Origin: Limnomonas spitsbergensis | Taxonomy: Eukaryota > Chlorophyta > Chlorophyceae > Chlamydomonadales | DNA: 64,000 nt | Reading direction: 5' to 3' | Assembly: GCA_037349105.1 (NCBI GenBank) | Contig: JAYJMM010000041.1 | Coordinates: 8,802,501-8,866,500, forward strand | The notes under the pieces: model-generated | The model's database searches: none | What the model was told of the DNA's origin: nothing | What the model saw: only the letters and a program-made list of their open reading frames with translations | Shown here: positions 53,346 to 64,000 of the stretch, piece by piece | Position numbering within the stretch: position 1 is the stretch's first letter | Layout: every line of letters starts with the position of its first letter | Made by a program: the position numbers and the translations under genes

Positions 53346-54149
53346 CATCAGTACAGCTATTGGTAGTTAGATCTGCATCCCGGTGTAAATGTATGAGATA
53401 AGAAGCTTTGGCCGGAAGCCCTGCATCATGCGCAGGGCCATGTTGTTTGAACCTTGGCTCTTGTGTCAGCATCTTTTTGGATTCCAGAGGGCAGTAGTGT
53501 TCATGCATCTCAAATTAGCAAGAAAATAAAGCTAACGTATGCCACGAATAGGTTCTGAACCGCCGATTTGAGGTAGAGGCTTTGTGCCCGGTGGCCCAAG
53601 GTGCCACTTGACAGGATTGTGTGCGTAAGCTGACAGTCCACACACCACACCCCATCTCTCAGAATCGTAAAGCACCATGCATCAGACTTTTAGAGTCCCA
53701 TGCGTCAGAACAGTTGCAGTATGCCGTTGGCTGGTCCTGGCTGTCGGCTGCAAAGGTAGCTCCGGCTCATCGAATGCAGCCATATCGGCTTTCTCGTGGT
53801 CTGCCAGCTCCTTCGTCACATTCTATAGGAGGACGTCGTTACCCCCCTGTACTGGTATTTCACCCATGCTGACTGTGACGAAACCAAGACAGGCGCACGG
53901 CCGGTGGTCTAAGCTTGCAAGGTACCAATGGACATGCTTGTCTGTGTGAGCCCTTCACTGCACGCTGTCAATGTTTTTACGTCGAAAAAACCGTGTACCG
54001 CACCGGTGTGTGGGCTCGAGGTATGGAGCCAATTGTGCCGTCAGAGCCTGCCCGCTGCCCCTCGTGATCATACCAGTCTCAAATGATCCCCGACGACAAC
54101 TGGATATAATCTCGCAAGATTAAGGCATGCATCAGCTACCAGGAGCGGG
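53346..54149. other. CACTA interior upstream of the spliced gene
   Basis: No ORF is convincing. This is presumably the promoter side of the gene beginning at 54150. Further 5' exons cannot be excluded. Confidence 0.35.
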
Positions 54150-55699
54150 ATGCGCCCGAAATTTCAAGATCCGGGAGCAACGGTAAGAAACTCGTCATAA
54201 TTCTCTCGTCCTCACGCTGCCTGACTTCACATTGATTCATCATTTGTAGGTGAAGTATGGAGTCGTTGAAGCTGGCGGGGAAGCAAAAGCAGACGAATGT
54301 GTTCTCTGCCTCAGATCTGGCGTGAACCTCACTTCAAACCGACGGTGGATATGCGACAGAGGACACGTAAACGAGGAGAGGAGGTAGGATGTCCACGACG
54401 TGTATCAATGCTAAATATGTCAGGTGGTCTGCCCTCGCACTACGAAATTTGACTGAGCCTGACTTCTACTACATTGTTGAGTGACTGCTACCTCGAGTGA
54501 CCTCCAACTTCTGATGCTGCAGAGGATATCAGCCAAGGGACATCAAGGAGCTCCTTGCAAATCCTGGTTCATCATTAACTATGCTGTCTTTCAGGCAGCA
54601 GGGCCCAGGTAAGGCCATCTATTGCGAGCTCATGCAAGGTTCTTTGTTGCATGGGCCTTGGTTATCACGCGAGAGCACCCTCAACCAAACACATTAAAAA
54701 ATAAATCTACACCTTTCTCCTCCTCTTCACAGGCAGTTGAGTGTTGTTGTCCTTTAGCAGCTGCTTTCGACAGCGCCGGAGGGTCCCTATCTGAGGAATC
54801 AGTCCCCCCTGCTTCTTGGTCTTGCACGTATGTGGGCCCTTTTGCAAGGCCAGATGACACGCTCGCTCCAGGTGTCAGGGTCCTCTTGGCACTATCAAAC
54901 CCTGGGGCAATCATTGAGCCCAGGTTCATGGCCGTGGCCTCTGTGACAGGGAACAAGGAGGTACGAAATACTTGTGTTTGTTGTGTGTTTCTTGTCACAA
55001 CCTGTTCATTCCTTCGTGTGCTGTTGCTGATCTTCTACAACTGTACCAGGTCTTCATGCATGACAATGTTTCTTTTGCCTCTCCCCAGGTGACCATTGGC
55101 TACGAAATGGAAGCCGTGTATGTCACCATCGAAGATACTGTTTAGTTTAAGTTGGACAGGCAGGCAGTTCTTGTAGGTGCAGCCATGGTCAACTGCCACT
55201 TTGGTTGGCTTGGTATTGATGGGCCCCCCGATGTCCCTGCCTCCCTCGACGAAGTTCTTCAAATGCGAAAGGCAAGTTTTAGTTTCCTGACTGCTTCACA
55301 CCTTGAAACTTTCCAAGTAATCCTTTGAAAACCTGCACTTTGTTTCTGCCTTATTAACTTCTTCATATTTCTTTTTCTTGTAGGGTGACACGGTGGCTTG
55401 GCCTGCTAATGGGCTGTTTTACAAGGACAGGGATGGCCAGATCCTGATCCGTGTGAAAAACAATGTGAGATTTTATGTGCTGGCCTGACTTGCCTCAAGT
55501 AATTAGAGCTTGCCTCAAGTAATTTCAGAGGAATGCTGCCTGTTTTTTGCCGCTATTGCCTTACGAGCCATTCCTGTAATTACGTTGTTTAACATCATCG
55601 TTTCCCATCTTTCCTTGCTGTTAGGGGCCCGGGGTTTATGCGGCAGCTCAGCCTGCGATGGTGCTCATCTGGAAGAAAATCAAGATGGCACATGGATAA
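54150..55699 (+). CDS. Seven-exon gene inside the CACTA element, one internal TAG
   Basis: Exons are 54150-54182, 54250-54383, 54523-54608, 54737-54960, 55089-55271, 55384-55464 and 55625-55699, total 816 nt (271 aa plus TAA). All introns end in AG. Donors are GT except intron 5, which is AG|GCAAGT (a GC-AG intron). Reading frame is kept through all six junctions. A single in-frame TAG sits at 55143-55145 (codon 178), followed by clearly continuing sequence, 'FKLDRQAVLVGAAMVN'. Near the N-terminus CVLC-x14-CDRGH could bind zinc. The family is not recognised. It may be a captured host gene or the element's own accessory protein. If TAG terminates, the product is 177 aa. Confidence 0.6.
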
Positions 55700-56210
55700 G
55701 CTTGTGAGCAGGCTGTATGTCTAGCTACAGCTGGTATTGGAATTTAAGATTTGAGAGCCTTACTGAAACATTTAAGATTCAAGTGCCTAATAAAAATGCC
55801 GGATGGTGCATGTGGACGTCTGTCAGAAATCTGTGAATTTGGACCTGCTGATTTCCATTTTTACACTTGCTGATGTTTTATCTCGATACATAAATTGTTT
55901 GCCGAATTGCTGTCTCGTTACATAAATTGTTTGCTGAATTGTTGTCTCATTACATTAACTGTTTGCTGAATTTGCGTCTTGTTGCTTGCATGTAATTAAG
56001 CTTGAATGATCACAATGCGATGAGCGTATTCCCCACATGGCATCATAAGCTTCTGGTTAATACAAGAACACGTCAAGTGGAGTTCCAGAATCACAGATGT
56101 ACACCATCCGTGTAGGGTTCACACAGCTGAAGGTAAATTTGAATCGTAGAAATTTGAAATTAAAACGACAGCCAGATCACGGAATGCCAGGCTGGCCAGA
56201 TCAGGATTCA
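55700..56210. other. 3' flank of the CACTA gene
   Basis: AT-richer sequence, including a phrase 'ACATAAATTGTTTGC(T/C)GAATTG' repeated about three times at 55880-55980. Probably 3' untranslated and terminal element sequence. Confidence 0.35.
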
Positions 56211-56626
56211 AATAGGCCTAATTATCAAGCTCATTATCAAGGTGACGCACGTTGATAAACAACCTACTGACAGCATGCTTATCAAGCTAATTATCAACCA
56301 CAAGCGTCCACTTATCAGCCTGATTAAAGCACTTCACATGCTACTAAATAGCCTGCATGATAATCAACCTGTCAACCAACGTATGCTTGATAAGTAGGAA
56401 ATGTCACTACTTATCAACATGCGACACCCTGATAATTACGTTGATAACCTACTCAGCCCCAAACGTGTTCAGTCAGAAATCAACCCTGATTGGTTGATAA
56501 ATAGGGGGGGTTCTGTCATAGTGTCCTAACCCTAAAAAGGGGGCTCCGCAGGGAAGCTGCGGAGTCTACGGGGACGCGTCAGCGGTCCCTACGGTTTTGG
56601 CACGTATACTGCATTATACCGTGACA

Positions 56627-57759
56627 AAGTGGTTGTATTAAAGATCACAACGTTATGGAAGAGAAAGGCCTACCTCTAACGTAGGAAACGTGAGAAACCC
56701 AAAAAAAACTCCCTAGTGCCCACACCAGTCCAAACTTTTAGTTAAGAGCGTATCTATGTTTCCTTATGCTTTCGTCAATACATGCGACCGTTTCCACGAA
56801 AATCGTCCATACGTCCGCATATATGCATCACCAAATACCACGCCATAGAATAAACAAGTAATTTACAACATGTCAGGCTTTGCGCACCCTTGTTTTAATT
56901 CCCCCCCAAATTCACGATGCATGCAGAATTTACATCCATCCACGCGCACAAACGTCAAATGTAAAACATTTGTGTTGTTGTGTTGTGCAACAAGTCCGGA
57001 AAATGTATTTAAGGTCCGCGCAATGCTTTGTGTCAATGATGTCGTAAATGAACTCCATGTAGCGCTTTAAGCTACTATGTACAGTAAACTCAATCAAAAA
57101 CCTCGATTTTAGCATGGAAGATCAATACACGAACAACAACCAATGCACGGATGTCGAATCAATGAGTCGTATTCGAGCGCGCGGCTTTTTCGATACGGTC
57201 TTCATATCAATCGGTCTGAATTCGTTTTCCCGGTAGTCTATTAGAAAAAGGAAGGTTGATTCCAATATGTATTCATGCCGGGACAAGAAACAAACCGAAC
57301 AGGGAATATTTTTGCCCCAAACGCAGGGTATACGCTAACAGAACATAGAGGAGCTGTTCATTGCGCATGCAGTGGCAAGTACCTTATAACATTGCATTTT
57401 CATCAAAATAGTGCTGATATGAAATGGCAGCTTAGTTTTGCTAAGGCATTTTTGCCTGAAGAAGTGAAGTGTAGTGGCACGTGCAACACATCATCAGACG
57501 CCACATGCACCGTATGATGGAATAGTGGATGTACCAGGATAAGCAACAACATCAACAACAACTCACGCCTCAACATTTGCAACAAAACCTGTCGATCTAT
57601 GTATCAGTCTGGACGTCGAGATGGATTTTAAGCAGTTTAGGTTCAAACACGAATTAGTGATAGCTATTTTCATTGGTTATGTTTCAAAACCAAATCAGTG
57701 ATCGTGAAATTGGTCAGTTTCGATCTGAATAACAAATCGCGAGATAAGGTAATTGGCAG
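56627..57759. other. Intergenic DNA right of the old element
   Basis: No gene is recognised. Around 56990-57110 it distantly resembles part of the 1.24-kb repeat (GTCCGCGCAA..GCTTT..AACTCAATCAAAAACC), so it may be an older relative of that repeat. Confidence 0.35.
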
Positions 57760-59010
57760 GCTTCCAAACGAAAATGAGCTCAGATTAAAGCGGATTTCGA
57801 TTGATACGACGGTACCACAAATCGCCATAGGGTCCGCGCACCCCCCACAAATATATTTAAGTTTTCATCCCGCAGATAAAAATGGTTTGAAAACGGTCGC
57901 GCAACAGCGAAATTTGAATATACGGTAATCTAGTGCCGCGCAATAGGTGCTTTGATGTAACATCGCACATCCGTTATGGTACAATCATTTTAATTTCCGT
58001 CCGTGCAACGCTTTCAGCCAGTATATTAGAACTCAGTCAAAACCCTTGTTTAGTGCTAGAAAGGATAGTAGACAGTCAGGAATACTCAGCATAGTCATCC
58101 TCCTCCTCCGCTGCCGGAGAATACCACCTTGGCCGGTTCCCAGCCTCAGGAAACGTGTGGTTGCTGGGGCCTCGAAACGTCAGCAGTCATCATCACCCGA
58201 CTCTGTCCCCAGGATCGAGCTTCGCTACGGGGACTAGCGTAAGGATCACTCGATGGATGTCAAATCAAATCGTCGCGCGCTAATGCGTGGCTTTTTTTAC
58301 ATATGATGTTTTAATTCGCAGCGCGCACCCCCAAATAGCTGTTTGAGCACCTGACTCATACACCGCGCAACGGCAATTTTTAAATTATTATCACCGCGCA
58401 ACTATGTCCGCGCATGCCAATCATTAATTAACTATGAGCGAAGTCTATCCCGATCTACGGCAGTTGGTACTTGCACATGATCTACGCATCCTTCACAATT
58501 GTTAGTTGTTTTTCCCGTGACTATTTGGCCGCGCATTCCGGAGGGTCCACGGTATGCGAAATTTAGTAAATTTTAATTGCTTGAACTTGTGCACGCACGC
58601 GTGATCATCGCCATGTTTTTCTGACCATAGCCGTACTGGGTGGGGGTCATGGGGGCGACCCTTGACATAGGCCGCGTTAGGCAACACCTTCAATGAAATA
58701 CGGTCGCGAGAGAATCAACAAAACTTGGCAGTTAATATACGCCTTATACCCCAAAAACTCGCCTTCCGCAAAGGTCCAACAAGGAACGACCTTTGCAGAA
58801 CTCTTCCGCATACCATATGAGCATCGTACATTTTTTCCCCATCAGACAATCAGAACCTTGTTGTTACTCTCCACATGCTCCTGCATGGGGCATGATGGGT
58901 TGTATGGTACGTACCTGATTGAGTTTCATCATTGCAGTGCACCACCCCACGCCCTCTACATCGTTTCAAACTGAAATATGACGAGTGGACACCAAGCATT
59001 CCGGGCAAGC
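57760..59010. repeat. 1.24-kb interspersed repeat, copy 2
   Basis: Same orientation as 16642-17877. Here a frame at its start (57698-57928, '..LPNENELRLKRISIDTTVPQ') stays open where copy 1 has a frameshift, which hints that it was once coding. It ends about 60 bp before the tRNA gene. Confidence 0.65.
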
Positions 59011-59070
59011 ATTTCTGCCTCGCGTGAGATGTTCTTCGCCGGTACCTGAAAATGGTACGCACCGCCTTCA

Positions 59071-59144
59071 TGCCCTCCAACGGGATCGAACCGTTGACCT
59101 GCGCGTTATTAGCACGCCGCTCTGACCAACTGAGCTAGGAGGGC
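59071..59144 (-). tRNA. trnI-AAU: tRNA-Ile (anticodon AAU)
   Basis: The minus strand begins GCCCTCC, which pairs perfectly with GGAGGGC at the 3' end, followed by discriminator A at 59071. The D-arm contains GCTCAGTTGGTCAGAGC (box A), the anticodon loop reads CTAATAA, and the T-arm contains GGTTCGATCCC (box B). No intron and no encoded CCA, as expected for a eukaryotic nuclear tRNA. No T-run was checked for termination beyond the short flank. Confidence 0.93.
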
Positions 59145-59397
59145 TGGCAAGGGAACGTCAGGCAGTTTGTAGATCTCCATTGCTGTCGGGTTTATCACCG
59201 TAACTACTTGGCACGCTCTAAAGACATTGCTCACGGTATAAGCGCTTCTGCTATCTTAATGTATCGCATAAGCAACATGTCTCAACATACGAAACACTAC
59301 AGGATGTCCGTGCCTCACATGCCAGCCCACATGCCAGCCCAGTTGAATACATGTGCTTGGCCTGGATTACAAATGTTGAATTCCTTTTATGCCATCC

Positions 59398-60764
59398 AGA
59401 TCTCGTCTCGCACGTTCTACATCATATCTGAGGAAGAGTTGGCGGCTGCTAGGGAGGGCATAGAGGACGTTGAAGCGTCAGATGTGCCAGGGTCTATGTC
59501 GAGATACTGCTTTCGGTGGTGCCCTGATGGCATTCTTCAGATGAGATCTCGGAGCTGCTTTTGCATCATGTGTCAGAGCGCCAGGGGCAACATTTCCACG
59601 GAGTCTTGTCCGTTTGCGCAATACCTCGGTGCTTGGACTGAGCGCAAATCAGAGTCTGTCAGGGACGGCAACGTAAGGCAGAGAACAACAGACGAAATCG
59701 GGCTCAACCTCTCCCGCCAACTGGGCCGACTCTCTCCGAACATTGATCGCATTGTTGCCGTCAGGTGAGATGACTATGCAAAAGGCTGGCTGAAGTGTTG
59801 ATTATTAGTTTGCACTCGTTGGCTAAGAAGCTCCCTAGGTCATTCAAGGCACGAGAATGTCAGACTTCTCTCTCACTAGTTTTTACTGTCTGAGCAGTTA
59901 ATAAAAAATGCATGAGGTGTGAACAAGTGTGAAAGGTGTGCGCCGCCGGGGTGTGTGGGGTGTGGGAGCCCCCTGCCTAAGGGTCTGGGGGTCAGCGGCG
60001 CCCGGTGGATTAAGCTCAGAAACATACAGTGCGTAGCTTTAAATCTCGAGATCCGCGTCCCACATGTATTTTACAACCCCACTGTTCATGTCCAATCAGG
60101 CACTGTTAAGAGCTGTGCGGCAGCCGCCGCTTCGCAGAAGTAAAATACCTCAAGGTTTATATTTCCAGTCAATTATTTTTATACTTCTGTCGTAAATTTA
60201 TTTTGCCTCTTTCATGGCCTAAGACCTTTCATGCCCCCCCCCCCCAAATTGCCTCCCACTGCTTTTGCATCTGTGGCCATTCCCAGGCATGATGACCCAA
60301 TCTTTGCTGAAACGTACGACTACTTCTTGCTGAGAGTCACGGCGAACTACTCGGCACCTGGTGGTCTCCCGAAAGCTATGACAGACGACTACGGCGCAAG
60401 ATTTGGCAGGACGTCTCTGGTCCTGGAGGGTTCCTACTTTGAGCATGTTCCTAGCACCCCGTTGATAGTTGGCCCCTCAGCAGGTGTTGGTCCCTCGACG
60501 GGCACTGACTCTGATGAGGATCGTGCATGCCCCCAGTTTCATTTGATTGCTGATAAAAAAGCTTTGGTTTGGGCACACTCAGTCGTCCTGACCAATATCA
60601 AAGTAACATCAAAGCTGCTCCCTAGACAGAAGGGCGCTGCAGCCGACAAAGTCGTGTACATCATTACAAGCGACGAGGATGCCCGCATTGTTCGAAGCTT
60701 GAAAGGGGATGCCAGCGACGATGATGATGACGCATATGCCGTGGATGGTGGGGGACAGTCATAG
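59398..60764 (+). CDS. Two-exon gene candidate with Cys-rich motif and acidic tail (5' end uncertain)
   Basis: An exon follows a possible acceptor at 59397 (CATCCAG) and ends at 59764, where AG|GTGAGA is a good donor. The next exon begins at 60287 after TTCCCAG and keeps frame (..IVAVR then HDDPIFAETYDYF..), ending in TAG at 60762-60764. Exon 1 has 'FRWCPDGILQMRSRSCFCIMC' and a later 'CPFAQYLGAW', a cysteine pattern of possible zinc ligands. Exon 2 has 'VVYIITSDEDARIVRSLKG' and a run of Asp. Upstream exons are probably missing from this model. Unrecognised; could be transposon-derived. Confidence 0.4.
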
Positions 60765-60814
60765 CACTCTCAGACTACCAATAGGCCGTGATGTAGCTGA
60801 TTTCTAGCTTAAAC

Positions 60815-61360
60815 ACCTCTCCTGCTTCCCCTCCCCTCCCCTCCCCCTCTCCCCCTCCTCTTACTCCCCCTCCTCCTCCCCCTCCTGCTGTCCCTCCATT
60901 TCTCCCTCCTGCTCCTTCCCCCCCCCCCTCCCCCCTCTGCTCTCCCTCCCACTCCTCCTCCCACTCCCCCTCCTTCTCCCGCTCCCCCCCCCCTCCCCCT
61001 CCTGCCCCCCCTCATGCATCTAATCCTGCCCCCCCTCCCTTGCTCACGCCCCCCCTCCTGCTCCCATCCCCTTCCCTGTCCCCTGTCTTCCCCCCTCCTT
61101 CTACCCCTCCCTCTCCCTCTCCCCCTCCCTCTCTCACTCTCCCTCTCCCCCTCCCTCTCCCCCTCCCGCTCTCCCTCTCCCCCTCCCGCTCTCCCTCTCC
61201 CTCCCGCTCTCCCCCTCCCCCTCTCCCCCTCCTCCTCTCCCTCTCGCCCCTCCTCCTCCTCCTGCTCCCCCCCCCCCCCCCCTCCCGCTCCCCCCCAGCC
61301 CCTTCCCCTGCTCCCCCTCCTGCCCCCCCTCCCTCTCCTGCTCCCCCTTCCCCACCCTAG
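60815..61360. repeat. Polypyrimidine tract (C/T-rich, about 540 bp)
   Basis: The plus strand is almost wholly C and T, made of CTCCCC, CCCTCT and TCCTCC words with a few interruptions near 61010-61030. Open frames across it are artefacts of composition. Such mirror-like tracts can form triplex DNA. Confidence 0.85.
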
Positions 61361-61499
61361 ATAAAAGTGTGGCTTGGACGAATGCCCTGCGAGTATCCTT
61401 GGAATTTCAATGCGGAATTAGTAGTACTGTCTTTTGTGTTTGAGGTTTACATTTCTTCATAGCATGCTCTGTGCTGGTGTAAATTCCCCTACAGTAATT

Positions 61500-61850
61500 G
61501 GGTATTGGTTTCGCGAATGGGGAGTTTTAAGCAGCTCGATAGCAGGCTCCCTAGCTTGTGAGGGTTTTTCTAGATGATGTTTGGGAAACTTAAGGATTTT
61601 AAATAGCTCCATGGCAGGTTTTGTAGCGCGTACGTGTTTCCCCTTGTATCTTTGGAATTTGTACCAGTGTTTAGGAGGCTTCATGCAGCTTGTGCTGGCT
61701 TCCCCTAGAGCATCATTGGTATTGGTACCAGCGGTGCGGGCCAGGATTTTTAGACAGCTCCATAGCAGAGGCTTCACAACTTGTGCGGGTTTCCCCTAGA
61801 GCATCATTGGTATAGGTACCAGAAATAGAAGCAAGAATTTTAATTAGATG
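61500..61850. repeat. Degenerate tandem repeats
   Basis: Phrases such as 'AGCTCCATAGCAGG', 'GCTTGTG.GGGTTTCCCCTAGAG' and 'CATCATTGGTAT.GGTACCAG' recur three to four times at roughly 75-110 bp spacing with heavy divergence. Confidence 0.5.
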
Positions 61851-61869
61851 AATCTATGCATTTCAATTT

Positions 61870-64000
61870 AAGGGACCATTGCCTTGTTAAATTCTGTTAG
61901 TATAAGGGTCATTGGTATTATCACTTGTGGTTAGCCTGGTGTGGAATTTAAAATTATGTCTTAGTTGGCTTGGTAGCCGAGGTAATTTCCATTTAAAGCT
62001 TATGCTGGGAACGTCCATCACATCATGCTCCCCCCAAAAAGGTTGTAAGGGAATATCGTGTTTCTGTATTTGATGGCTGCTGGCATAAAATGTTGCAACC
62101 ATCCAAAGATTAGTCCTCACAAGGCCAAGCGCAAAAACCACATTACGCCAGGGCCCGCCTTACATGGCTGTCCTAGGGATTAGCGATACAACGATGGGCT
62201 GCGTTGAAAGACTCGTGCGCATTTAGAGGGGGGAAATTCAAATGGCAGTGGGGGAAGCAAAGGAGAAAAATGGGGAAGGGATCCCTAAAAGATACAAAAT
62301 TGCGGCCAAGCAAACTTGCGCCCAGCGTGCTCAAAGGTAATAGGTATGAATATGTAGAGAGAGGCCCTTTACGTGGTGCCTAAGCGTCATGTGCTAGAAA
62401 CAACAGCCAATGCCACTTCGATGCAAACGCTGGTGACTTGGCCTCGGGCACTGTGTGTTATCAAATGGAGAATTTGAGCATCCCCGCCTCTGAAAGCAAG
62501 AGAGAGACAAAAAGGAAAGATCTAGTCCCAAAGGAGGCATGAAAATCAGACCGTAGCAAATTTGCCCCCAACAAAGTCTATGACGTCCTCACCAAAAGCC
62601 AGAGCCTGCCACCCATGCCTGCCCTGGTACATCTGTGACAGTAAGTCCGTGGTGCCCTCCGGGGGGGCTGCCCAGGCAATCTCTCGCTCTCAGCCGCTCT
62701 TTCACGCTAGGGCACTGAAAACACGTACATGAAGCGCATCCTGCACCTGTTGGCCGTGTTCTCAGCCCAGCAATGTTGGCAGTAGCGTGTGTCACGCTGC
62801 TGATCGCTGCGCCGTCCTTTATCATCAGGTGTGCTGGCTGCTCCGAGACGTAGCCTTAAGTTAGTGCACACACGGGCGCATTCGTTTTGCTAGTGCGGTT
62901 CTAAGCGTGCGATGATGCTGCATATGTACTGTCGCGCCTGTGTCTGGGTACATCTATGCCGTCCACCCTCCTGCGGCTTTTACGCACCCCTAGCTCTGCT
63001 GTCAATCCTGGCCTATGCTACTTGCACTGGGTTCCTGACCGATTTGGCATGGCAGCGCAGCAACTCTGCGTCGTTAGGGCGCAACCAGCCCTTTTTTCCA
63101 GCCCCAAACGGGAGCATGCCTGACGCTGCCAGGAGGTAAGCTTTGCTGAGGAGTCGGACCTGCAGCTTGGGGAGGTAATGGATGTAATGAAAATTACCAG
63201 TTTGACATGGGATGTGGCTTAAGCTGATTTGTTTGATCCACATGCATGCGTCACTGAGCCAAAGCCTCTGTGACAGGTTCACATGTGCCAAGCCAAGGGT
63301 ACAATTCAGGTAAATTTCAGATAATCAGAGGCATGACGCTGCACCTCGATCTTTGCATGTCGCTTCTTGCCCCACGCTCAGCTCATCGCTGTGGGCGCAT
63401 GACGTCTCGGTATGAAAACTTCACAAGTCTGCGTCCACTTACATCTCGGTTAGAAAGACTTGACTTTAATGCCGCTTCTAAAGTCCTGGCGCCGATACCT
63501 CAAGCTCTCGATCCGCTCTGAAAGATGATGCCACGGCCCAGTGCGAACGGTGGCGCACGACATCAATAACTGTCAAGTAGGACTTATCGAAGGTCCCTCC
63601 CTAATAATTGCGAAAACAATCGTGCTTGCCAAGTTAACTGCATGATTGAGACGCCCTGGTGTAGGGGCCAGACTCCTGCATACCGGCCAGCGAATTCGTA
63701 CTCTACACACATCGATACTCCCAGACATCCAATTCACAGACATGCGGCGTCAAACATGTATCCATATCTTGATTAACAAGATTACATTCTAGCCAGGATG
63801 ATTCGGAGACGAAATCTACCAATCTGCCATCGGCGAGGGCACTACCGACAAAACGGCACTTGCGAGAGTGTAGTTTAATATCAGAATCTTAATCTACATG
63901 TTCGATTATGCATTCCTGCAAGCGGGAACGGCGTTTGGTGCTGTTTCGATAACGCCCTGCGAAACCGCCGAAACCCCTGCTGCCATTCAGAAATCCACCC
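61870..64000. other. No gene recognised at the right edge
   Basis: Only short frames. One stretch (62912-63138) ends at CCAGGAG|GTAAGC, a good donor-like site, and could be an exon, but there is no domain support. No RNA gene or repeat is recognised. Confidence 0.3.

Larger units (their letters stand above)
46811..56523. mobile_element. CACTA (EnSpm) DNA transposon, 9.7 kb
   Basis: The ends are a perfect 29-bp inverted repeat starting CACTATGACAGAAC (46811-46839 and 56495-56523), flanked by the 3-bp duplication TCC (46808-46810 and 56524-56526). Removing the element restores 'GGGCTCCTAACCC' of the X repeat, as seen in X1 and X2. Both subterminal 300-bp regions are crowded with TTATCA/TGATAA motifs in both orientations (roughly 9 left, 13 right), the kind of subterminal repeats CACTA transposases bind. 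The interior has three tandem arrays and a spliced gene. No DDE transposase was recognised, so it may be nonautonomous. Confidence 0.88.
17878..56626 (-). mobile_element. Old retroelement of the DNMT family, interrupted by two later insertions
   Basis: The pieces are read on the minus strand. The 5' terminal X region is 56626-56524 plus 46810-46295, the leader is 46294-45669 plus 25839-25422, the gag remnants are 25421-18681, and the 3' untranslated sequence is about 18330-17878. The leader is cut at CCGCT/CGCTT by the intact element at 25840-45668. Joining the flanks restores 'CTTCCGCTTCGCAGCGCAG', which also occurs intact at about 45770. The X region is cut by the CACTA element at 46811-56523. 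The whole pol region is missing relative to the young copy. The 3' end is truncated at the 1.24-kb repeat. Age order: this element first, then the two insertions. Confidence 0.7.

Noticed and set aside
61014..61364. Proline/leucine/serine-rich ORF
   Set aside because: Product of the polypyrimidine tract, open in several frames on both strands.

Overview
The window looks like nuclear DNA of a green-lineage alga. The evidence is spliceosomal introns, a nuclear-type tRNA-Ile(AAU) with no encoded CCA, GC-rich retroelement ORFs, a DIRS/Kangaroo-like element with an inverted recombinase, and a DNA-methyltransferase-bearing retroelement. From memory, methyltransferase-bearing retrotransposons have been reported in a charophyte alga and in dinoflagellates, and Kangaroo comes from Volvox, so I do not assign a species. 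Nearly everything here is mobile DNA inserted into other mobile DNA. No ordinary host locus is certain except the tRNA. No rRNA, CRISPR array or bacterial-type operon is present.

Layout. 1-1.55 kb: minus-strand fragment of a non-LTR retrotransposon joining an OTU-like protease to the tail of an endonuclease domain. 1.85-6.75 kb: two related foldback (palindromic) repeat units with poly-T/poly-A centres, the first carrying a 704-bp PIF/Harbinger-like MITE. 6.76-11.2 kb: fragments of a tyrosine-recombinase retrotransposon (RT and RNase H on plus, recombinase on minus), the recombinase split by a 196-bp hAT-like MITE. 11.2-16.6 kb: degenerate coding-like DNA, with a transposase-like HTH ORF at the end. 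16.6-17.9 kb: a 1.24-kb repeat found again at 57.8-59.0 kb.

17.9-56.6 kb is a nested stack. An old minus-strand retroelement (gag remnants 18.7-25.4 kb, 5' end at 45.7-46.8 and 56.5-56.6 kb) was invaded in its leader by a younger, intact member of the same family (25,840-45,668, 19.8 kb). Its 5' terminal region was later invaded by a 9.7-kb CACTA DNA transposon (46,811-56,523). The CACTA element has perfect 29-bp inverted ends and a 3-bp target duplication. It carries three unrelated tandem arrays (60, 53 and 158 bp) and a seven-exon gene.

The young element is the centrepiece. ORF1 (gag plus aspartic protease, 1466 aa) is followed in the same frame, across one TAG, by a 3999-codon pol reading frame. 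Pol holds zinc knuckles, a PHD-like cysteine cluster, RT, RNase H, a DNMT3-like cytosine methyltransferase, a DDE integrase and a C-terminal PHD finger. Its ends do not form ordinary LTRs. They are arranged X1-[ORFs]-Y1-X2-Y2 (X 642 bp, Y 245 bp), the 'split direct repeat' plan otherwise associated with tyrosine-recombinase elements, yet it encodes a DDE integrase and is flanked by a short target duplication. A plausible reading (inference) is that it reads chromatin through PHD fingers and writes DNA methylation at its own insertion site.

57-64 kb: the second 1.24-kb repeat, the tRNA, a two-exon gene candidate with a cysteine-rich motif, a 540-bp polypyrimidine tract, degenerate tandem repeats, and about 2 kb in which I recognise nothing.
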